Shown piece by piece: positions 59,629-64,000 of a DNA stretch of 64,000 nucleotides. Where the stretch lies: contig JAAVTG010000064.1 of NCBI GenBank assembly GCA_011947345.1, forward strand, positions 310,001 to 374,000. Reading direction: 5' to 3'. Below the pieces are notes generated by a model, which saw nothing but the letters and a program-made list of their open reading frames with translations, had not been told where the DNA came from and did not search any database. The position numbers and the translations under genes are program-made. The stretch comes from Phytophthora quininea. Taxonomy: Eukaryota; Oomycota; Peronosporomycetes; Peronosporales; Peronosporaceae. Position 1 is the first letter of the stretch. Each line of letters begins with the position of its first letter.

Positions 59629-60012
59629 ATGTCGGACGAGAACAACAACGCTGCCGACGCCACCAACGGCGAGGAGAAGAAGAAGGCCGAAGCCATCACC
59701 ATCCGAGTCAAGGACCAGTCTGGAGAAGAGACTTTCTTCAAGGTCAAGCCCAACACCAAGATGGAGAAGATTTTCAGTGCCTACGCACAACGCAAGGGTG
59801 TTCCCGCCAGCGCCCTGCGGTTCCTCTTGGACGGCACGCGCATTAGCGGCGACCAGACGCCCAAGATGGTACCGTACCGATATCTTTTGCCCTTATTTAC
59901 TTACTACGTAGTGTTTCTAATATTTTTGTTAACGTGATGACTGCAGCTGGAACTGGAGGACCAGGACCAGATCGATTGTGCGCTGGAGCAGGTCGGCGGT
60001 TTCCGGTCGTAG
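59629..60012 (+). CDS. SUMO: SUMO, small ubiquitin-like modifier
   Basis: Two exons, 59629-59868 and 59947-60012, giving 101 residues with no frame error. The N-terminus is acidic and flexible (MSDENNNAADATNGEEKKK). The ubiquitin fold starts at AITIRVKDQSGEETFFKVKP and includes ALRFLLDGTRISGDQTPKM and LEDQDQIDCALEQVGG. The mature end is the double glycine, with the precursor tail FRS removed by SUMO proteases. No consensus psi-K-x-E site is obvious in the tail. The protein is conjugated to lysines of nuclear targets through E1, Ubc9 and E3s. Confidence 0.95.
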
Positions 60013-60310
60013 ACTGGAGTCAGGTGTATGAGGGAGGAGGACGGCAGGATCAAGGAGACACAGCAAGCTACAGTAGCTCGCCTTCCTCGTCGACACCGTT
60101 TTGTCAAGTTTGCTCAATTCACCTTCCATTGCATGGAGTTTTACGCTGCAGTTGAGTGACCAGGTCTCTTTTTGCTACCGATCGCGACAGTTGCCAGCAC
60201 CTGCTCACACAAGCAGGCTTACAAGGCCGCCACTCGACTTCTTGTTGAATGCTTTGTTCCCTTCTGCAGCCAGTTTCTATATGGTATGCATATCATACGT
60301 TGTTTTCTTC

Positions 60311-60891
60311 TCACAAGTGTTTCCTGAGCCACGTCGGCGGGTTCACGGGGATCGTCACCAGGTCCGTGTCGAACAGCTCGATGAACTGCTCGTTCTGCAG
60401 CCGCACCTTGCTGCCGGCGAACCTCCTGTACTCCTCGAAGATGGACGACAGATGCCACTGCTGGGTCTTGCGCAGACACCCCACCACCGCGCCTGCAAAC
60501 ATCGTCATATCATTAGGATCCATAGCGACAGTATCTGTTGCCAAGTCGACTCGACCTGTGCGGTCGCGTCCGAGGTGGCACGTGATGTAGAGCGGGTAGT
60601 TGGAGCGGTCCAGGATGATGTCGAGCGCCGCCAGCACCGTCTCCTCGCTCAGCGGCTCCCAGGCCTTGCGGCGGCTCTCCATGCGCGTGTTGCCGCCCAG
60701 AAAGATGAGCTGGATCTCCTGCTCCTCCACGAAGCTCTGGAACTGCGGGTTGGGCTCCTCAAGCGCCAGGTAGATGATGGTGCGCAAGTTCAGTCGCTCC
60801 AGGAAGGGAAGTTGAGCTCGTTGGGCTGCCCCGAGCGGTACAGGTCCTCCTCGATCATGCCGTAATTGACGGGCGGGATGAAGTACGACAT
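60311..60891 (-). CDS. Atypical dual-specificity phosphatase (PFA-DSP, Siw14/Oca1 family)
   Basis: Two exons on the minus strand, 60891-60556 and 60492-60311. With one base added to the G run at 60806-60808 the length is 173 codons. Blocks: IPPVNYGMIEEDLYRSGQPN, LNLRTIIYLALEEPNPQF and then the P-loop PLYITCHLGRDRTGAVVG, in which the HCxxGxxRTG signature is interrupted by the 63 bp intron right after the Thr. Then YRRFAGSKVRLQNEQFIELF. Members cleave inositol pyrophosphates (Siw14) or act as phosphotyrosine phosphatases; plants, fungi and oomycetes share them. The intron inside the active-site loop must be removed correctly for activity. A weak initiator (TCAGTCTCCAAA) lies about 40 bases upstream. 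Confidence 0.87.
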
Positions 60892-61043
60892 GGCAGCTCA
60901 GCAAATGTGTCGGCTTTGGAGACTGAAAGGTTCTCAGATACGGCTCACTTGGCTGCTGTGTGAAGATCCATTTAATTGTCGCTATTTAACACGTTCTAAA
61001 ACTTCTTTACCCTCTAATTCACGTCAGTTTCTGCCAGCCAGCT

Positions 61044-62754
61044 TCATGCCGCTCGGACCGCCTCCTGAGCTCCGTCACAGGAGACGTGGTGCAGTTTGGG
61101 CATCATGCCGCCGGCCACAGCAGCTTGGATGATGCACTGCACGCCTTGTGCACTGAGGAAGTTGTCTTCCAGCCCCAGGAAGCGCATCTGCGGACACATC
61201 GCACTGGACAACAGCTCCACGACCGGAGCCACGCAGTTGTCCGTGATGATGTTGCCGCCCATGCACAGATACTTGAGCTGTCGGCAACGGCCAGCTCGCA
61301 GCGCGGCCATGATGCGCTTCAGGCCCGACTCGCCAATGTAGTTGCGGCGGATGTCCAGGCGCGCCAACTTTGGCAGCGACCCGACCTTCAGCAGCCACGC
61401 CACGTCCACCGTGCCCACGTCCGAGAAGCCGTTGCCGCCCAGCAGCAGGTCCTCCAGGTCCGGGCACGAGCCCTTGACCAGAGCGGCACACAGTAAGTGC
61501 AACGCGTTGCCGCGGCACGTGTTAGTGAACACCGACACAAGTCGCAGACTGGTGAGCCGGCGACAAGCGCCCAACTCAATGCCCTCGGCAAGCTGCTGCA
61601 CCACTTCCTCGCCGGCGTTGTCGTGTGAGATATCCAGCCCCAGGCGTGCAGTGCCGGCCCGGCCTCTTGTTGGTCACACAGCGGCTTCTTGGAGTTGAAG
61701 ACGGTGAGTCGCGTGAGGTTGGGGAACTGGCACAGCAATGTGGCTGCCGGTCGCGTGGGCTCCGCCGCGGCGTGCAGTGTGTAGGCGAGTTGCAGTTGGC
61801 CCAGCTCCACGTCCAGAGTGAACACACAGCGGGGCAGCACTCGGCGTGCGAAACGGTTGAGCTGCAAACAGCGCACCGTCTCGACGCCCGGTAGGAATGA
61901 AAACACTTGGCCGAGCACGGCTTCGTCCATGAGGAAGAAGGCGGCCTCCTTGTTGATCCGAGCGGTGGTGCGTGGCGTGCACAGCGACGTCGAGCCGATG
62001 CACTCGGCGCGCGGCCGCTTGATGGTTAGTCTCGACACGCCGAACGGCGTGAGGGCTCTGCACTTGCGCTTGCCCAGTTGCGGCGCTGCCGTGACGCGTC
62101 CGTTGGCCGCCTGGGCAGCCGCGCGGCGTCTCGACACTGCGGCTTCGTGGAAGCTCAGCGACACGAGCGACTGCAGTCGGCGGCGCAGCGTGTTGAGGTC
62201 GCGGTACTCATTGAAGGAGGCCGCGCGCGAGTACAGCGACAGCTCGATGCGCTTGGCCAGCGATGGGGTCCGTGCGTCGGCGCACGAAGCGGCATCCACG
62301 CGCTTGCTGCGGGTCATGGCGATGATGCGCTGCACCATGAGGCGTCGCTCCGGCAGGTCTGCGGGCGATTGCCAGTGGGTCAGATCGGCCGTGTAGCGCT
62401 CCGGCAGCAGCCCTGCGGGCAGCGACACTTGGCTCGAGCCGGAGCCCGACCGCATCGACGACGCAGCGTGCGCGACCTGGGAAACCGGCCCGGCATTGGC
62501 GGTGGCGCTTGAAGTAGTAGACGACGCCATGGCCCGCAGCTGGGCCACGGCGGGTCGTCGTCGTCGGCAGCAGCTTGGTTGGGGCCCGAGGCGGTGACGA
62601 TGCTGAGGTTGGCCCAGGGCGTGCGCGCCGCGGCCGGGTCGAGCGTGCGCGGGGTGGCGCCGGCCAGCTCGACCGCGGGCTTGGCCACCAACTGGGCGGT
62701 GGTCGGCGTCAGCGCGCCCTGGCGCTCGGACGAGATCTCGCGCGGAGACTGCAT
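61044..62754 (-). CDS. F-box-like protein with RNI-type leucine-rich repeats
   Basis: 570 residues when one base is added to each of two runs (forward GGG at 62552-62554 and CCCC at 61638-61641). The start MQSPREISSERQGALTPT is at 62754. The first 200 residues are low-complexity with basic patches (SRLTIKRPRAE may be a nuclear signal). An F-box-like segment reads MDEAVLGQVFSFLPGVETV and LQLNRFARRVLPRCVFTLD. The C-terminal half is a ribonuclease-inhibitor-like LRR array: LTSLRLVSV, LEDLLLGGNGFSDVG, LARLDIRRNYIGESG, LKYLCMGGNIITDN and MRFLGLEDNFLSAQG. Such proteins are usually substrate adaptors of SCF ubiquitin ligases. The F-box is weak, so LRR-only scaffold function is possible. Confidence 0.75.
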
Positions 62755-64000
62755 GTTGGGGACTGTCGGTCGAAGGCTGCGGCCGCGGCTTGCTCGCTTG
62801 CGTCCTGATTTCTACGGCGGCGGCGGCGGCGTCTGGGTGCTCTTGGAGTGGGAGCGCGGCGCTTCTACGGTCTCTGGTCGCGTCCAGCCAGGAGGTGCGC
62901 GGGAGGGCCCTTCTAGGACAAACAGCGGTGCTCGTGCCAATCCCAATTGCGAAGTGAGCGCCGAAACACACGCCGACCGGCGCTCGGAGTCGGAGACGGG
63001 GCCCGGCGAACGAGCGCAGAAGCCGAGATAACGGCGGTGTTTCTCCGCTGTGGATTTCACTATGTGGCACGCACCCTCACTTTCCATCCACTGCCAGCTG
63101 CGCCCGGCCGCGGAAGGCAGCCACCTGTAAAGGCCCACTTGAGGGTGTATGCAGTCGTTTCGATCGGCTTACTCTGGCGGGGTCTCCGTTGGCCAACGCC
63201 CCCGAGTCGCCGCCGCCAATGCTGCCCAGCTTGATGATCGAGCGCGGATCGCAGCTGGGCGCGCGAGTCGAGCGGGAGGCAGCACCATGCGGCGGTGAGT
63301 AACTCGCGGCGGTCATGGCGTCCGGGGCGCAGAAGCGAGGCCGGAGCCAAACAGCTTCCGGACAAGCCCACCGGTTACTTGGTCCGTTAGCCGTCCCACA
63401 CGCGCAAATGGAAGCGGTACGTGGCTGTGGTAGGTAAAGTCTATGGAGCGGGCTCAGCTGAGCGAGCCAAGTGGCTCCCTCGCCGCAATTGCGATCGCTT
63501 TCCGACCCAGGGAAGGAAGGAAATCCGAAGAAGGTCTGCGAGGTGGTGGCCGCTTTCGCAAGGCGTATGTCGGCTGCTGCTTTTCCGTGGTCGAAAGGAA
63601 GGCCTTCCAGCGGCCTCAATCAACGTGTGCGCCAGCTTATTCACGCCGTTACCGAGCCGGCCAGTGTCCAGACCGGCATCGGCCTCGCGTTGGAAGCCCG
63701 GGGAAACGCGTCGGAAGGCGGCCCGAACAGTCCCATCTAGAGCCGTTACGCAGGTGTCAAAGCCCCCGGTGATTTGTCAGCTCCGGTCGGAGGTTGGTTT
63801 GCCGCCAGCTTTCGAGCCTGGGCGCTGCTGGCCAACACCTGGGGCAATTTCTCATGGGGCCCCCGCCAGCTGCTGCGCAAGGATAAAACACCCCCACCTG
63901 CCTCTCTTCGATGGCGGCGCTCAGATGAGATGTGCGCCGAGCTGCTGCTGCGCTGGGTGCTGGGAGCTGGAGGAATGCCCCGACATGCGTGCTTCCTGCA
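62755..64000. other. GC-rich end region without a supported gene
   Basis: Many overlapping frames on both strands are the usual effect of high GC. None shows a domain, and they contradict one another. The first few hundred bases probably hold the promoter and 5' leader of the F-box gene. Confidence 0.4.

Noticed and set aside
61086..61698. Plus-strand ORFs inside the F-box/LRR gene
   Set aside because: Antisense shadows of a GC-rich coding region; the LRR pattern is clear on the minus strand.
62812..63740. Several long ORFs on both strands
   Set aside because: They overlap each other in all frames in GC-rich DNA and show no domain, splice or start context.

Overview
The window is nuclear DNA from an oomycete, most likely Phytophthora or a close relative. 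Several things point there: compact GC-rich genes with 55-80 bp GT-AG introns, matches to the oomycete initiator core promoter (TCATTYYNCAWTTT) just upstream of start codons, LRR receptor-like kinases of the TKL class with one intron per repeat, a long plant/bacterial-type ketol-acid reductoisomerase, oomycete-style ankyrin-like repeats, flagellum-related coiled-coil genes, and copia-rich spacers. The genus is inferred from gene style; I could not run a search.

Layout. 1-5.7 kb: a hAT-derived gene relic, ketol-acid reductoisomerase (branched-chain amino acid synthesis) and a probable tail-anchored membrane protein. 5.7-13.5 kb: gene-poor, with decayed copia, gypsy-like and Tc1/mariner pieces. 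13.6-25.3 kb: dense genes for a tetraspan protein, GINS subunit SLD5, an acidic possibly acylated protein, nucleoside diphosphate kinase, a polytopic membrane protein, an LEKR1-like coiled-coil protein, a SET-domain lysine methyltransferase and the splicing factor SART1/Snu66. 25.5-30.6 kb: a complete, very young Ty1/copia element with identical-looking 210 bp LTRs, intact polyprotein and 5 bp target duplication AAGTG. 30.8-38.7 kb: a 2-oxoglutarate oxygenase, an active-looking LRR kinase, an MPLKIP/TTDN1-motif protein, Prp40 and a small membrane protein. 38.8-51.8 kb: repeat-rich, with a dead copia element, two pogo-like transposase relics and an insert of mitochondrial DNA carrying part of nad1. 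51.9-62.8 kb: dense again, with a PDZ-like protein, a basic coiled-coil protein, an LRR pseudokinase, an ankyrin-like protein, DPY30, LSM4, SUMO, an atypical dual-specificity phosphatase and an F-box/LRR protein. 62.8-64 kb: GC-rich with no supported gene.

Four genes act in or near pre-mRNA splicing (SART1 in the tri-snRNP, Prp40 in U1, LSM4 in the U6 ring, and the MPLKIP-motif protein, whose family is tied to lariat turnover). Two LRR kinases, one catalytically plausible and one lacking catalytic residues, share the same exon plan.

A caution applies to the whole window. Most conserved single-copy genes contain one to three single-base losses, usually in runs of C, G, A or T, and restoring one base per break makes the coding length divisible by three. 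The repeated copia element has none in more than 4.6 kb. This looks like base-calling error in a low-coverage assembly rather than real gene death. Spans and exon joins below were read by eye.
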